DNA of 17,857 nucleotides, from NCBI GenBank assembly GCA_017435025.1, contig JAFSFU010000186.1:1-17857 (forward strand). Reading direction: 5' to 3'. The translations under genes and the position numbers were made by a program. The first letter of the stretch is position 1. The number at the start of each line of letters is the position of its first letter. Shown piece after piece: positions 1 to 8,140 of this stretch. The DNA comes from Lachnospiraceae bacterium (lineage in GTDB: Bacteria; Bacillota_A; Clostridia; Lachnospirales; Lachnospiraceae). The notes beneath the pieces were generated by a model that was given only the letters and a program-made list of their open reading frames with translations, did no database searches and was not told where the DNA came from.

Positions 1-1
1 A

Positions 2-142
2 TCCGCCCAGAAAAGTGACGATTTTTTCCGTGAAAAATGCACATACTGCCTTGAAAATGCCGGACTTTCAAAAATAGAGTTTGAAGAAAAGGCGATAGGC
101 TTCTTTAAAGAAATCCTTGAAGGAGGTAGCTCACATGAGTGA
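2..142 (+). CDS. C-terminal fragment of an unrecognised protein
   Basis: An open frame runs in from the left edge and stops with TGA at 140-142, giving 46 residues rich in Glu, Lys and Phe, with the ending IGFFKEILEGGSSHE. Two cysteines sit in a CTYC arrangement near residue 14. I do not recognise the family. The stop overlaps the ATG of the next gene (135-137) by a few bases and the Shine-Dalgarno of that gene lies inside it, so the two were probably translationally coupled. It belongs to the segment left of the junction near 245, which may not be native to the rest of the window. Confidence 0.5.
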   Translation, partial: SAQKSDDFFREKCTYCLENAGLSKIEFEEKAIGFFKEILEGGSSHE

Positions 143-263
143 AAAAACCAATCAGCTCAAAGAACAGCTGTTCTATGCCCCCAAAAACGGTTACGACAGG
201 CTTCCCGAGGGCGACATGCAGAAAATGCAGGATTTTGCCGAGGGATCTCCCTGTTACCATTGA
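135..263 (+). pseudogene. 5' stub of a probable M18-family aminopeptidase, cut off after about 36 codons
   Basis: ATG at 135 is preceded by AAGGAGG (120-126) at 8 nt spacing, a strong start. The first residues, including LFYAPKNGYDRL and the following MQKMQDFAEG, resemble the N-terminus of clostridial M18 (aspartyl aminopeptidase-like) zinc peptidases, in which the frame would continue with a YKxFLD-type stretch. Here it leaves that pattern after FAEG at about 243 and stops at 261-263 inside sequence that is RNase P RNA on the other strand. The family is normally over 400 residues, so no metal or catalytic residues are present. The family call is from memory of N-terminal sequences and is moderate; the truncation itself is clear. 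Confidence 0.5.
240..249. other. Junction joining the aminopeptidase stub to truncated rnpB
   Basis: Left of about 244 the sequence is coherent as plus-strand aminopeptidase. Right of about 248 it is coherent as minus-strand RNase P RNA. Neither partner continues across. The switch falls at a GATC (244-247), a recognition site of Sau3AI/MboI/DpnII, which suits a ligation chimera but could be chance. There are no terminal repeats or transposase signs at the point. Confidence 0.7.
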
Positions 264-446
264 GGCGGTAGTCTCTTACACTGCCTTTCCACCCTTACCT
301 GCCAAAGCAGGCGGTTTATTTCTGTTGCACTGTCCCTGGAGTCACCTCCGCCAGACGTTATCTGGCACCCTGCCCTTTGAAGCCCGGACTTTCCTCTCCT
401 GCATCCTTTCGTCTATGCAGCAGCGATCATCTGTCTTACTCAGCGT
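246..446 (-). ncRNA. rnpB: RNase P RNA, 5' half only (3' part missing)
   Basis: The minus strand carries hallmark RNase P RNA sequence in the right order: GAGGAAAGTCCGGGCTTC (5' half of the P4 core), GGGTGCCAGATAACGTCTGG, ACAGAAATAAACCGCC, GGTAAGGGTGGAAAGG, GTAAGAGACTACCGC and TGGTAACAGGGAG. This matches the first half of a type A-like bacterial RNA that cuts the 5' leader from pre-tRNA. About 200 nt are present. The remaining 150-200 nt, including the 3' strand of P4 and the tRNA CCA-contact region, are absent because the sequence switches at about 245. The visible RNA could not be active. The start is placed from the promoter at 452-480. Confidence 0.93.
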
Positions 447-451
447 TTCAT

Positions 452-480
452 ACTATATCACAATTTTATTTTTCTGTCCA
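452..480 (-). promoter_or_regulatory. Promoter of rnpB
   Basis: On the minus strand TGGACA (475-480) and TATAGT (452-457) are separated by exactly 17 bp and point into rnpB, giving a predicted start near 446. It sits only about 10 nt beyond the stop codon of the upstream kinase gene, so rnpB appears to have its own promoter directly behind the primase operon. Confidence 0.75.
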
Positions 481-489
481 GTACTGACC

Positions 490-2145
490 TTAAACCTTCA
501 GACTGCTTCCGCCGATAAATTCACGAATAATGGAATTGCGAGGAATCATCTCGCTGTCCATACCAAGGAAATAATCCAGGAATTTCAGAAGGCGCTTCGC
601 CTCATCATATTCCGGACAATCTCTTGGAATGCCAAATAATAACGGCTCTGCGTACAGCTTCAGTACTGCAAGTTCATACACAAGTGCCGAGTTGAACATC
701 ACATCTGCCTCTTCCTGGAACGGGAAAATGTTCTTGTCTTCCCCGCGCCGTACAGACTGCCATCTCTGGATGGTCTGCAGTGCAGAAGTTCCTCTTGTCC
801 TCGCATCCCGTACCATCCGTCGGATCAGTCTGCCGTCCGTAGTTGGGATGCGGTTGTGTCCATCCACGTTCAACTGGGTCAGCGCACTGATGTAGATCTT
901 AAATTTACTCTCCTTCGGAAGATTATAAGAAAGTTCCTCATTTAAACAATGGATTCCTTCTATAATAAGAATATCCTTCTTTCCGATCTGCAGAGAATTG
1001 CCTTTGTACTCTCGCATTCCGAGATGGAAATTGAAATTTGGAAGCTCCACTCTCTTGCCTGCAAGAAGTGCATTCATATCCTCATTGAACTTCTCAATAT
1101 CCACACATCCCAGTGCTTCGAAATCCAGATTTCCCTCTTCGTCCCGAGGATAATCCGAGCGGTTTTTGAAGTAATTATCCACCGCGATCGGATGCGGTTT
1201 ATAACCAAGGGCCTGGAACTGGCAAGCCAGGCGGTGGCTGAATGTGGTTTTACCGGAAGAGGAAGGACCTGCGATCATAATGAGACGCATATCTTCGTTC
1301 TTCGCAGCCTGTTCCGCAATGTTTCCAATATTTTTTTCCAGAAAAGCCTCCTGCATCATGATCAGATCACCGGCTTTTCCATCGCAGATCAACTTATTGA
1401 GTGCGGCTACGTTCGGCACTTCCAGACTGTCGCTCCACCGATAGGAGTCCCGCAGCACATGAAACAGCTTTTCTCGGAACGGCTCCTGTTTCACCACCTT
1501 CGGTTCCTTCTCTCTCGGCAAAAGAAGAAGGAAACCGCTGTGATACGGAATCAGGTCAAAATACTTAATATATCCGGTATCATGTACCATATAACCGTAA
1601 TAATAGTCTTCAAAATGCTCAATACTGTAAATATTCACACGGGAAGCACGGCGAAACTGGAACAGCTGCTCCTTGTCGTGCATGCCATGCCCTCGGAATA
1701 ATTCAATCGCTTCATCGGTGTTAATGCTTCGCTTCATGAGCGGAATCTGCTTTTCCACAAGCGAACGCATTTCATCCCGCACCGCATTTAAAAGTGTCTC
1801 ATCGACCGTTACATCACCGACCACTTCACCGTAAATACCATTTCCCAGAGCAAAATCAATCTGTACCTTCTCAATCTTTTCTCTCGGTATCACCTCATAA
1901 AAAGCCTTCATCAGCAAAAAGATCGCACTGCGCTCATAGGTTTTTTTGCCAACCGGATGTTTAAAGGTAATAAATGTAACTTCGGCATCTTCTTCCAGCG
2001 TTTTATGAAGCTCTTTCAATTTTCCATTGGCTCTTGCCAAAAGAATATCATCCTCATAATCCTTCTGGAAATCTTTCGCAATTTCCAAAAACGATGTACC
2101 CACAGGATACGAACGTTCGAAACCATTCACTTTTACTACAGGCAT
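490..2145 (-). CDS. TGS-domain uridine kinase-like nucleoside kinase
   Basis: The 551-residue product has an N-terminal TGS-type ubiquitin-like domain (about 1-60, PVVKVNGFERSYPVGTS), a middle region like the second-additional domain of threonyl-tRNA synthetases (about 60-220), and a C-terminal P-loop kinase domain of the uridine kinase/phosphoribulokinase superfamily. The Walker A motif GPSSSGKTT lies at about 293-301, followed by AVDNYFKNR. It probably phosphorylates a nucleoside or related small molecule in the cytosol; the true substrate is not settled by the sequence. An in-frame ATG exists 6 codons upstream at 2163, but GGAGG (2153-2157) lies 7 nt before the ATG at 2145, so the shorter start is chosen. 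It is the last gene of the dgt-dnaG-rpoD-trmK-nif3 run, separated from nif3 by 48 nt. Confidence 0.9.
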   Translation of the reverse strand: MPVVKVNGFERSYPVGTSFLEIAKDFQKDYEDDILLARANGKLKELHKTLEEDAEVTFITFKHPVGKKTYERSAIFLLMKAFYEVIPREKIEKVQIDFALGNGIYGEVVGDVTVDETLLNAVRDEMRSLVEKQIPLMKRSINTDEAIELFRGHGMHDKEQLFQFRRASRVNIYSIEHFEDYYYGYMVHDTGYIKYFDLIPYHSGFLLLLPREKEPKVVKQEPFREKLFHVLRDSYRWSDSLEVPNVAALNKLICDGKAGDLIMMQEAFLEKNIGNIAEQAAKNEDMRLIMIAGPSSSGKTTFSHRLACQFQALGYKPHPIAVDNYFKNRSDYPRDEEGNLDFEALGCVDIEKFNEDMNALLAGKRVELPNFNFHLGMREYKGNSLQIGKKDILIIEGIHCLNEELSYNLPKESKFKIYISALTQLNVDGHNRIPTTDGRLIRRMVRDARTRGTSALQTIQRWQSVRRGEDKNIFPFQEEADVMFNSALVYELAVLKLYAEPLLFGIPRDCPEYDEAKRLLKFLDYFLGMDSEMIPRNSIIREFIGGSSLKV

Positions 2146-2168
2146 CTGTACACCTCCATTCAAACAAC

Positions 2169-2191
2169 GAACAGATCCCCCATACCTGTTC
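2169..2191. repeat. Small hairpin between nif3 and the kinase gene
   Basis: GAACAG (2169-2174) and CTGTTC (2186-2191) form a 6-bp inverted repeat with an 11-nt loop in the short gap between the two genes. There is no U-run behind it on the minus strand, so it is not a standard terminator. It may be a chance structure. Confidence 0.25.
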
Positions 2192-2193
2192 TA

Positions 2194-2994
2194 TTACATC
2201 ACAACTGCCGGGAATTGAACCGGCATCTTGACGATGTCAACGGTATTTCCCAACTGCTCTTTCAGATATGTTTCCATATAATCCATGAACACATGCTCCA
2301 AACCATAATGTCCGGCATCAATGATCATCAGTCCCTGAGCCTCTGCATCAATTCCTGCATGATGAGAGATATCTCCGGTTACAAGAACCTGAGCTCCCTT
2401 CTGAAGCGCCTCACCGATTGTACTTCCGCCGGAACCCGGACAGGTTGCTGCCACTTTCACCGGAGTTTCTTCCCATAACTCGCTTCCATAAACAGTCACA
2501 TACGGAAGTCCGAATTCTTCTTTAATCATTTTAGCAAATGCTCTTCCATTCATCGGAGCTTTCAGAACACCGATCTTTCCAATTCCGTACGCAACACCGT
2601 TTTCCTCACCAAGTTCTTCAAGCGGTGCGCCGAACACGATTCCGAGGCGATCAGCAACCACATCGGCCATACAGCCGGGAGCCGAATCAAAATTAGTATG
2701 CATGGCAAAATAGGAAATGTCTGCCTGAATCATTTTTACAAGACGTCGTCCGATAAAATCTTCGTCGGTCACATGCTTCACTGCCTTAAAGATCAGCGGA
2801 TGGTGGCTGATGATCATATCTGCCCCTTCCTCCACGGCTTTCTCCACCGTTTTGTCATCCACATCGACAGTCAGAAGGATTTTTTTCACTTCTTTCTCTT
2901 TCCTTCCGGCCAATAACCCTGGATTATCCCAGTCACATGCACATCGTCTTGGTGCAAGTGTTTCCAATACATCGATGATATCACTGCACTTCAT
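2194..2994 (-). CDS. Nif3-like dinuclear metal-binding protein (YqfO/YbgI family)
   Basis: This 266-residue protein has the complete Nif3 metal-site signature: HH in ISHHPLIF (64-65), D103 in HTNFD, H229 and E233 in GHYGLEHVF. Its length is that of the compact form, without the PII-like insert found in Bacillus YqfO. Members form toroidal hexamers with a two-metal site; they carry the database name GTP cyclohydrolase 1 type 2, but a firm in vivo role is lacking. The start is set by GGAGG (3001-3005) 6 nt upstream. The 5' end overlaps the end of trmK by 14 nt, a conserved pairing in Firmicutes that implies translational coupling. Confidence 0.95.
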   Translation of the reverse strand: MKCSDIIDVLETLAPRRCACDWDNPGLLAGRKEKEVKKILLTVDVDDKTVEKAVEEGADMIISHHPLIFKAVKHVTDEDFIGRRLVKMIQADISYFAMHTNFDSAPGCMADVVADRLGIVFGAPLEELGEENGVAYGIGKIGVLKAPMNGRAFAKMIKEEFGLPYVTVYGSELWEETPVKVAATCPGSGGSTIGEALQKGAQVLVTGDISHHAGIDAEAQGLMIIDAGHYGLEHVFMDYMETYLKEQLGNTVDIVKMPVQFPAVVM

Positions 2995-3703
2995 TTTGTA
3001 CCTCCCGATTCATAGAAAGCTTATCTTCTATATCTCGGAGACTCTCTTTTGCACGTTCAGAATTTTCTGCCTGTATCGCAAGATTTTCCTTCAGACTCTC
3101 CAGTTTGCTTTCTTCATCTTTTAAATAATCCAGAAAAACCGGATTCTTATTTTCTCTTAAATAGGAGCTGTAACGAAAATCCTTTTCCAACTCCGCGTTG
3201 TCCATCTCGGCTGCAGACAGGGTGCCTGCCTTTCGTACGTCCATGATCGTATAAAATTTTCCTTCTTCGAAGATCATATCTTCTTTGACGATCGGGAATC
3301 CATGATTCCAAAGCCATTCTCGGACCTTATGCTGCTCCGAATGCGGGGATAATATCCACTGGTCTACCGTATCCCACATATGTCTTCCATCTTCCAGGAT
3401 ATGTATCACCAGTTCACCACCCATACCGGCAATGATTACCGTTTCGGCTTCACCTGCATTCAGTTTCTGAAGTCCATCGGAAAGTCTGGTCTCAATCTTA
3501 TCTTTTAACCCGGCAGCTGCCACATTTTCCTGTGCCTTGGAAAGCGGACCCTTGCGCACGTCCATCGCATACGCGCGGTCCACAATTCCTCTTCTCACCA
3601 GTTCAATCGGCACATGACCATGGTCTGTACCGATATCTGCGGCCGCTCTGGCAGATGCAACCATAGAAACCACCATTTCCAGCCGGTTTGATAATTTCAT
3701 CAT
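2981..3703 (-). CDS. trmK: tRNA (adenine(22)-N1)-methyltransferase TrmK
   Basis: The protein of about 240 residues is a class I SAM-dependent methyltransferase that makes m1A at position 22 in the D-arm of tRNA. Motif I is ADIGTDHGHV (about 22-31) and the family motif VIIAGMGGELVI lies at about 89-100. The C-terminal 50-60 residues are rich in Glu, Lys and Leu and likely form the helical coiled-coil extension known in TrmK (YqfN). A TTG start at 3718 is possible, but GGAAGGAAG sits just ahead of two consecutive ATGs (3703 and 3700), so ATG 3703 is preferred. It lies 29 nt downstream of rpoD and overlaps nif3. Confidence 0.93.
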   Translation of the reverse strand: MMKLSNRLEMVVSMVASARAAADIGTDHGHVPIELVRRGIVDRAYAMDVRKGPLSKAQENVAAAGLKDKIETRLSDGLQKLNAGEAETVIIAGMGGELVIHILEDGRHMWDTVDQWILSPHSEQHKVREWLWNHGFPIVKEDMIFEEGKFYTIMDVRKAGTLSAAEMDNAELEKDFRYSSYLRENKNPVFLDYLKDEESKLESLKENLAIQAENSERAKESLRDIEDKLSMNREVQNEVQ

Positions 3704-3732
3704 ATTTCTTCCTTCCAAATTGTATTCTATAA

Positions 3733-4854
3733 TTATAAATCTAAATAATCTTTCAGTTTTTTGCTGCGGCTTGGGTGGCGCAGTTTTCTTAAGGCTTTTG
3801 CCTCAATCTGTCGGATTCGCTCTCTTGTCACATTGAACTCACGACCCACTTCCTCAAGAGTACGTGCATGTCCGTCATCCAGACCAAAACGCAAACGAAG
3901 TACTTTCTGTTCCCGCTCAGTCAATGTATCAAGAACCTCCAGCAATTGTTCTCGAAGCAGTGCAAATGTAGCTGCGTCTACCGGCACCTCCACCTGATTG
4001 TCCTGGATAAAATCACCCAAATGACTGTCTTCTTCCTCACCGATCGGTGTTTCCAACGATACCGGATCCATAGAAATCTTCATCACCTCGCGCACTCTCT
4101 CAACCGGGATATCCATTTCTTTGGCGATTTCTTCCGGCGAAGGCTCTCGTCCCAAGGTCTGCACCAGCTGACGCTGTGTTCTCACAAGACGATTGATCGT
4201 TTCAACCATATGAACCGGAATGCGGATTGTGCGGGCCTGATCTGCGATCGCGCGCGTGATCGCCTGGCGGATCCACCAGGTCGCATACGTGCTGAATTTA
4301 TAACCCTTGCGATATTCGAACTTTTCTACAGCCTTGATCAGTCCAAGATTTCCTTCCTGAATCAGATCCAAAAGCTGCATGCCTCGTCCCATATACCGTT
4401 TTGCAATGCTGACAACAAGGCGAAGATTGGCTTCTGCCAGCTTCTTTTTCGCCTCCTCATCTCCCAGCTCCATCCGTTTTGCCAGTTCTATTTCTTCTTC
4501 GGTTGTAAGAAGCGGTATTTTCCCGATCTCTTTTAAATACATGCGCACCGGATCTTCTACACTGACACCATCCGGTACAGAAAGATCCAGATTATCAACA
4601 TCCACCTTATCGTCGGACTCTTCCTCCAGAAATAGATCATCATCTATTTCCAGTTCTTCATCCAGATTCATGCGCAGTACGTCAATCTTTTTGCTTTCCA
4701 GAAAATCATAGATCTGGTCCATCTTCTCAGGAGGCATCGATTCTCCGGCAAACATATCCAGAATTTCCTGTTCATCCAGAACATTCTTCTTCGATTTCGC
4801 CGCTTTCAAAAGCTTGTCCAGTTTTTCATCGAATGTTAATAACTTTTCCTCCAT
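3733..4854 (-). CDS. rpoD: Primary RNA polymerase sigma factor (sigma-70/SigA)
   Basis: This 373-residue housekeeping sigma factor has region 1.1-like acidic helices at 1-95, region 1.2 ([17 protein letters not shown], 101-117), region 2 with the core-binding and -10 elements ([16 protein letters not shown] to [14 protein letters not shown], 144-203), region 3 (IRIPVHM onward, 210-290), and region 4 with the -35-binding helix-turn-helix ([30 protein letters not shown], split as region 4.2 at 331-360). The length is typical of Firmicute SigA, which lacks the large E. coli non-conserved insert. AAGGA precedes the ATG by about 10 nt. It lies 68 nt downstream of dnaG in the usual macromolecular-synthesis arrangement, here without rpsU. 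Confidence 0.98.
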   Translation of the reverse strand: MEEKLLTFDEKLDKLLKAAKSKKNVLDEQEILDMFAGESMPPEKMDQIYDFLESKKIDVLRMNLDEELEIDDDLFLEEESDDKVDVDNLDLSVPDGVSVEDPVRMYLKEIGKIPLLTTEEEIELAKRMELGDEEAKKKLAEANLRLVVSIAKRYMGRGMQLLDLIQEGNLGLIKAVEKFEYRKGYKFSTYATWWIRQAITRAIADQARTIRIPVHMVETINRLVRTQRQLVQTLGREPSPEEIAKEMDIPVERVREVMKISMDPVSLETPIGEEEDSHLGDFIQDNQVEVPVDAATFALLREQLLEVLDTLTEREQKVLRLRFGLDDGHARTLEEVGREFNVTRERIRQIEAKALRKLRHPSRSKKLKDYLDL

Positions 4855-4922
4855 AATGTCCCATCCTTCCCGGCTCCTCTAATCTCTCCTTCGTGACAGA
4901 ATCTTTCGAATCCATCCTCTGA

Positions 4923-6689
4923 TCAATCCAGAGAAATCTTTAGATTTGCCAATTCAGACTGTTGTCTGATGATTTTCTGCAGCTGTGCAATATCGGTTGC
5001 TTTTCTGCTCTGCATCTCCAGACTGTTCTTTTTGATCTTTTTCACAGTCTCGGAGAACGCCTTTTTCTGCTCCTCGTTGTTTAACGATTCTGAAAGGCTC
5101 GCATGAAAAAGCGATGCCACCTCCCTGTATTGTTCCTCGCCCTCGATAAATCGATTCAAAATCTGGGCAGGGTTAATATTTCCTCTTTTGTATTCTTCAA
5201 ACACCATCCCGGCAACTTCCTGGTATAACTCATCCACAAAATCTTCCGGCCCGATGATTCCGTCAATTTTTTCAAAAAGTTCCGGCTTCTCGATCAGCCA
5301 AGTGAGCAGAAGTCTCTGAGATTTCTTAATGCCGTCTTCCTTGTCTTTTTTCTGCCGGTTTCTGGCACTGTTCTCATAGTCTTTCGGCTTCATTCCGACA
5401 CCGATCTGTCCACCCAGCGTGGCAACCAGTCGTTTCAGATCCTCCAATGGTATCATATACTCTCTGGCCACTGCCTCTGTATAATTATCACGCTCCAGCT
5501 TTTCAGAAAATTCCAGAAGCTTTCTTGCCGCCGCATTATAGAAACCGGTTTTTGACTCCGGATCCTGCATATTATACTCACTCCGGATTACAGCAATCTC
5601 GAACATAAAACTGTTCACCGCAGAGTCAATTCGCTTCTGAAATTCCTCCTGCCCGAGATTTTTAATAAACTCGTCCGGATCTTTATACGGTTTCATATTT
5701 AAAACTTTTACTGACATTCCCACATCTTTCAGAATCGGGATCGCACGGAGTGCTGCTCTCGTTCCGGCACCGTCGCTGTCATAGGTGAGGATGACCTGAT
5801 CCGTATAGCGTTTCAAAAGAACTGCATGCTGTGGAGTAAAAGCTGTTCCAAGTGATGCCACCGCATTGGTAAAACCGGCCTGATGCAAAGCGATCACATC
5901 CATATAACCTTCGCAGATCAGCATATATTTTGCCCTGGAAGTTCTGGCATAATTCAGTCCATATAAATTTCTGCTCTTGTCAAACAGCTTGGTTTCCGGA
6001 GAGTTCAGATACTTCGGTTCTCCGTCTCCCATCACACGACCGCCAAATCCGATCACACGATTGTTCACATCCAGGATCGGAAACATGACACGGTTCCAAA
6101 ACTTGTCATGCGCTCCGCGCTCTTCAATAAAAAAGAGACCGGTCTCTTTCAAAATATTGTCCGAATATCCTTTGGAGCGCATATATTGGTAGAGATCGTT
6201 GGACACCTTATTGGCGAATCCAAGACCGAACCGTTTGATCGTATCATCTGTCAGACCGCGTCGTTTCAGATAATCGTAGCCGATTTTTCCGTGGGGCTGC
6301 TTTAACTGGTAATAGAAATAGTTACCTGCCAGTCGGTTGATCTCAAGCAGCGTGTTTTTTAAATCTGCCGCAGCTCTCGCTTCCTGAGAATACTCCACCT
6401 CCGGAAGCGTAATTCCGGCACGGTCAGCCAGCATTTTCACCGCCTCCACAAAGGAATAGTTTTCATATTCCATCACGAAAGTAATGACATTTCCTCCGGC
6501 ACCGCATCCGAAACAATAATACATCTGTTTTCCCGGAGACACGGAAAAGGATGGAGATTTCTCATTATGGAAAGGGCAGAGTCCAAAGTAATTGGCGCCT
6601 TTCTTTTTTAAATTTACGTACATGGAAATCACATCTACAATGTCATTTCTCGTTCGTACCTCTTCAATCACATCATCCGGGTAATACAT
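4923..6689 (-). CDS. dnaG: DNA primase DnaG
   Basis: The 588-residue primase makes RNA primers for replication. The N-terminal CHC2-type zinc-binding domain has C38, H41, C59 and C62 (LCPFHNEKSPSF and YYCFGCGAGGN). The RNA polymerase core spans about 110-430 and contains the TOPRIM acidic residues E260 (LICEGYMDVIAL) and D304/D306 (TYDSDGAGT). The C-terminal 150 residues are helical and correspond to the helicase-interaction domain. GGAGG lies 7 nt before the ATG. It starts 21 nt after dgt, so co-transcription with dgt is likely. Confidence 0.98.
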   Translation of the reverse strand: MYYPDDVIEEVRTRNDIVDVISMYVNLKKKGANYFGLCPFHNEKSPSFSVSPGKQMYYCFGCGAGGNVITFVMEYENYSFVEAVKMLADRAGITLPEVEYSQEARAAADLKNTLLEINRLAGNYFYYQLKQPHGKIGYDYLKRRGLTDDTIKRFGLGFANKVSNDLYQYMRSKGYSDNILKETGLFFIEERGAHDKFWNRVMFPILDVNNRVIGFGGRVMGDGEPKYLNSPETKLFDKSRNLYGLNYARTSRAKYMLICEGYMDVIALHQAGFTNAVASLGTAFTPQHAVLLKRYTDQVILTYDSDGAGTRAALRAIPILKDVGMSVKVLNMKPYKDPDEFIKNLGQEEFQKRIDSAVNSFMFEIAVIRSEYNMQDPESKTGFYNAAARKLLEFSEKLERDNYTEAVAREYMIPLEDLKRLVATLGGQIGVGMKPKDYENSARNRQKKDKEDGIKKSQRLLLTWLIEKPELFEKIDGIIGPEDFVDELYQEVAGMVFEEYKRGNINPAQILNRFIEGEEQYREVASLFHASLSESLNNEEQKKAFSETVKKIKKNSLEMQSRKATDIAQLQKIIRQQSELANLKISLD

Positions 6690-6710
6690 GTCAGTCCTCC
6701 AAAGTATCCA

Positions 6711-7718
6711 TTAAACATTCCACGCCTTCGGAACAAACAGTTCCTCAAACTGGTCGATAGCATAGCTGTCGCTCATGCCGGCTATATAATCACATACCAC
6801 ACGCTCTCTGCTCTCCAGACGATATTCCATCATTTCCTGATATTCCTCCGGGAGCATATCCACGTGTTCCATATAATATTCATACAAACGAACGATCAGC
6901 TGCTGAGCCTTGTACTCTTCCGCTTTCGCCGCCTTACTCTTATAAACGTTATCAAACATCCACTGTCTCAGGTTCTTCATCGCAGTCTCGACATCCATCG
7001 ACATGACGATATCCGGCTTATCCAGGCTGTTTAAAATAATATCATGGATCATAATATCCAAACGTTCTTTTACGGACGTTCCGAGAATCTCAGAATATTC
7101 TCTCGGCAGATCACGCTCTGTAATAATTTTCCCACGAATTGCATCGTCAATATCATGGTTTATGTAAGCGATCTTATCCGAATAACGCACGATCTTTCCT
7201 TCCAATGTAGCTGGAGTTCTCGAAGTACCGTGGTTTAAAATACCATCCCGGACCTCCCAGGTAAGATTGAGCCCTCTACCCTTTTTTTCCAACACTTCCA
7301 CAACACGGACACTCTGCTTATAATGAGCAAATCCCTCCGAACAGATTTCATTTAAAATGTGCTCACCGGCATGACCAAAAGGCGTATGGCCAAGATCATG
7401 TCCCAGTGCGATTGCCTCCGTCAAACTCTCATTCAACCTCAGCGCCTTTGCGATCGTCCTTGCAATCTGCGCAACCTCCAGGGTATGGGTCAATCTGGTC
7501 CGGTAATGATCACCTTCCGGTGCAAGAAAGACCTGCGTTTTATGCTTCAGACGTCTGAAAGACTTGCAGTGGATAATTCGGTCGCGATCACGCTGAAACG
7601 CAGGACGTATATCGCAGGGCTGTTCCCAGCGTTCCCGTCCTTTCGATTTGCTGCTGAGCGTCGCATACGGACTTAAATGCTCCAACTCCCATTGTTCCAT
7701 GGTTTCTCTGATTGTCAA
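6711..7718 (-). CDS. dgt: HD-domain deoxyguanosinetriphosphate triphosphohydrolase-like protein
   Basis: This 335-residue cytosolic enzyme belongs to the dGTPase/HD superfamily, which hydrolyses dNTPs to the nucleoside and triphosphate. Metal and catalytic residues are visible: H78 in RLTHTLEVAQ, H107-D108 in GHDLGHTPFGHAGE, and D181 in YSDKIAYINHDIDD. The N-terminal DRDRIIHCKSFRRLKHKTQVF is the conserved nucleotide-contact region. The start is TTG at 7718: the minus-strand GGGAGG (7727-7732) stands 8 nt upstream, while the first ATG (codon 7) has no properly spaced ribosome site. The length matches the short Firmicute/type 2 subfamily, so nucleotide preference may be broader than dGTP. It is the first gene of the primase-sigma operon. 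Confidence 0.94.
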   Translation of the reverse strand: MTIRETMEQWELEHLSPYATLSSKSKGRERWEQPCDIRPAFQRDRDRIIHCKSFRRLKHKTQVFLAPEGDHYRTRLTHTLEVAQIARTIAKALRLNESLTEAIALGHDLGHTPFGHAGEHILNEICSEGFAHYKQSVRVVEVLEKKGRGLNLTWEVRDGILNHGTSRTPATLEGKIVRYSDKIAYINHDIDDAIRGKIITERDLPREYSEILGTSVKERLDIMIHDIILNSLDKPDIVMSMDVETAMKNLRQWMFDNVYKSKAAKAEEYKAQQLIVRLYEYYMEHVDMLPEEYQEMMEYRLESRERVVCDYIAGMSDSYAIDQFEELFVPKAWNV

Positions 7719-7786
7719 ACGGATCGCCTCCCACTATTAAAGAAAACACTGCCGACAGTAATGGCATTATAAATAACGATATTACT

Positions 7787-7815
7787 ATTATATCACATTG
7801 TTGGGGGATTTAGAA
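7787..7815 (-). promoter_or_regulatory. Promoter of the dgt-dnaG-rpoD operon
   Basis: TATAAT (7787-7792) with an extended TGA immediately upstream (TGATATAAT) and a poor -35 (TTCTAA, 7810-7815) at 17 bp spacing. The predicted start is near 7780, leaving a leader of about 60 nt to the TTG codon. A second TATAAT at 7766-7771 has no acceptable -35. The outer end of fold-back element A begins only 13 nt upstream of the -35. Confidence 0.65.
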
Positions 7816-7827
7816 CCAGATTGTGTT

Positions 7828-8105
7828 GATATTTCATTCAGTGATGTAAGTTTTATCAGTTCATTTCATTATTAAGATTATAAAGTAAATGCAGTATTTT
7901 CAAACATGCTTCGTTTTCGGATTTTGTCCGTGCATCTATGATCAGCTGCTCTGCTAACTCGCTCCTACGGAGCTCAGACAGAGCGCCACAGCTGAAATTA
8001 ACACAGACAAAATCTCGAAAGCCTTGCAAATCGTTTGAAGAATACTGCATTTATTTTTATAATCCAACAATGAATAAAACGAAACTTACATCTAAATCAA
8101 ATATC
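7828..8105. repeat. Fold-back (MITE-like) element A, 278-bp imperfect palindrome
   Basis: The whole stretch is self-complementary about a centre near 7967. Matched pairs, all with the same centre, are GATATTTCATT (7828-7838) with AATCAAATATC (8095-8105); GATGTAAG (7843-7850) with CTTACATC (8085-8092); AAATGCAGTATTTTCAAAC (7887-7905) with a near copy at 8033-8051; TTTTGTCCGTG (7922-7932) with CACAGACAAAA (8002-8012); CAGCTG (7943-7948) with CAGCTG (7989-7994); GCTCTG with CAGAGC; and GCTCC-TAC-GGAGC at the apex. No transposase is encoded. Termini match those of element B. A 64-codon open frame on the minus strand inside it has no ribosome site and is probably incidental. Confidence 0.75.
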
Positions 8106-8140
8106 CAATAGATAAACACATGCAGCTTACATTTTATTAT

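Noticed and set aside
139..639. 166-codon plus-strand frame across the left region
   Set aside because: It begins within the aminopeptidase stub in another frame and runs antisense through rnpB and the end of the kinase gene. The peptide is low in protein-like features.
949..1701. 250-codon plus-strand frame
   Set aside because: Antisense to the well-supported kinase gene; the peptide is an artefact of its codon bias.
3868..4536. 222-codon plus-strand frame
   Set aside because: Antisense to rpoD, whose protein is unmistakable. No ribosome site supports it.
7766..7771. Second TATAAT as the main dgt promoter
   Set aside because: No acceptable -35 at 16-18 bp and no extended -10, unlike the site at 7787-7792.
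7856..8050. 64-codon minus-strand open frame
   Set aside because: It lies wholly inside fold-back element A, its start codon has no ribosome site, its two ends are inverted copies of each other, and the peptide resembles nothing I know. Most likely a by-product of the palindrome.
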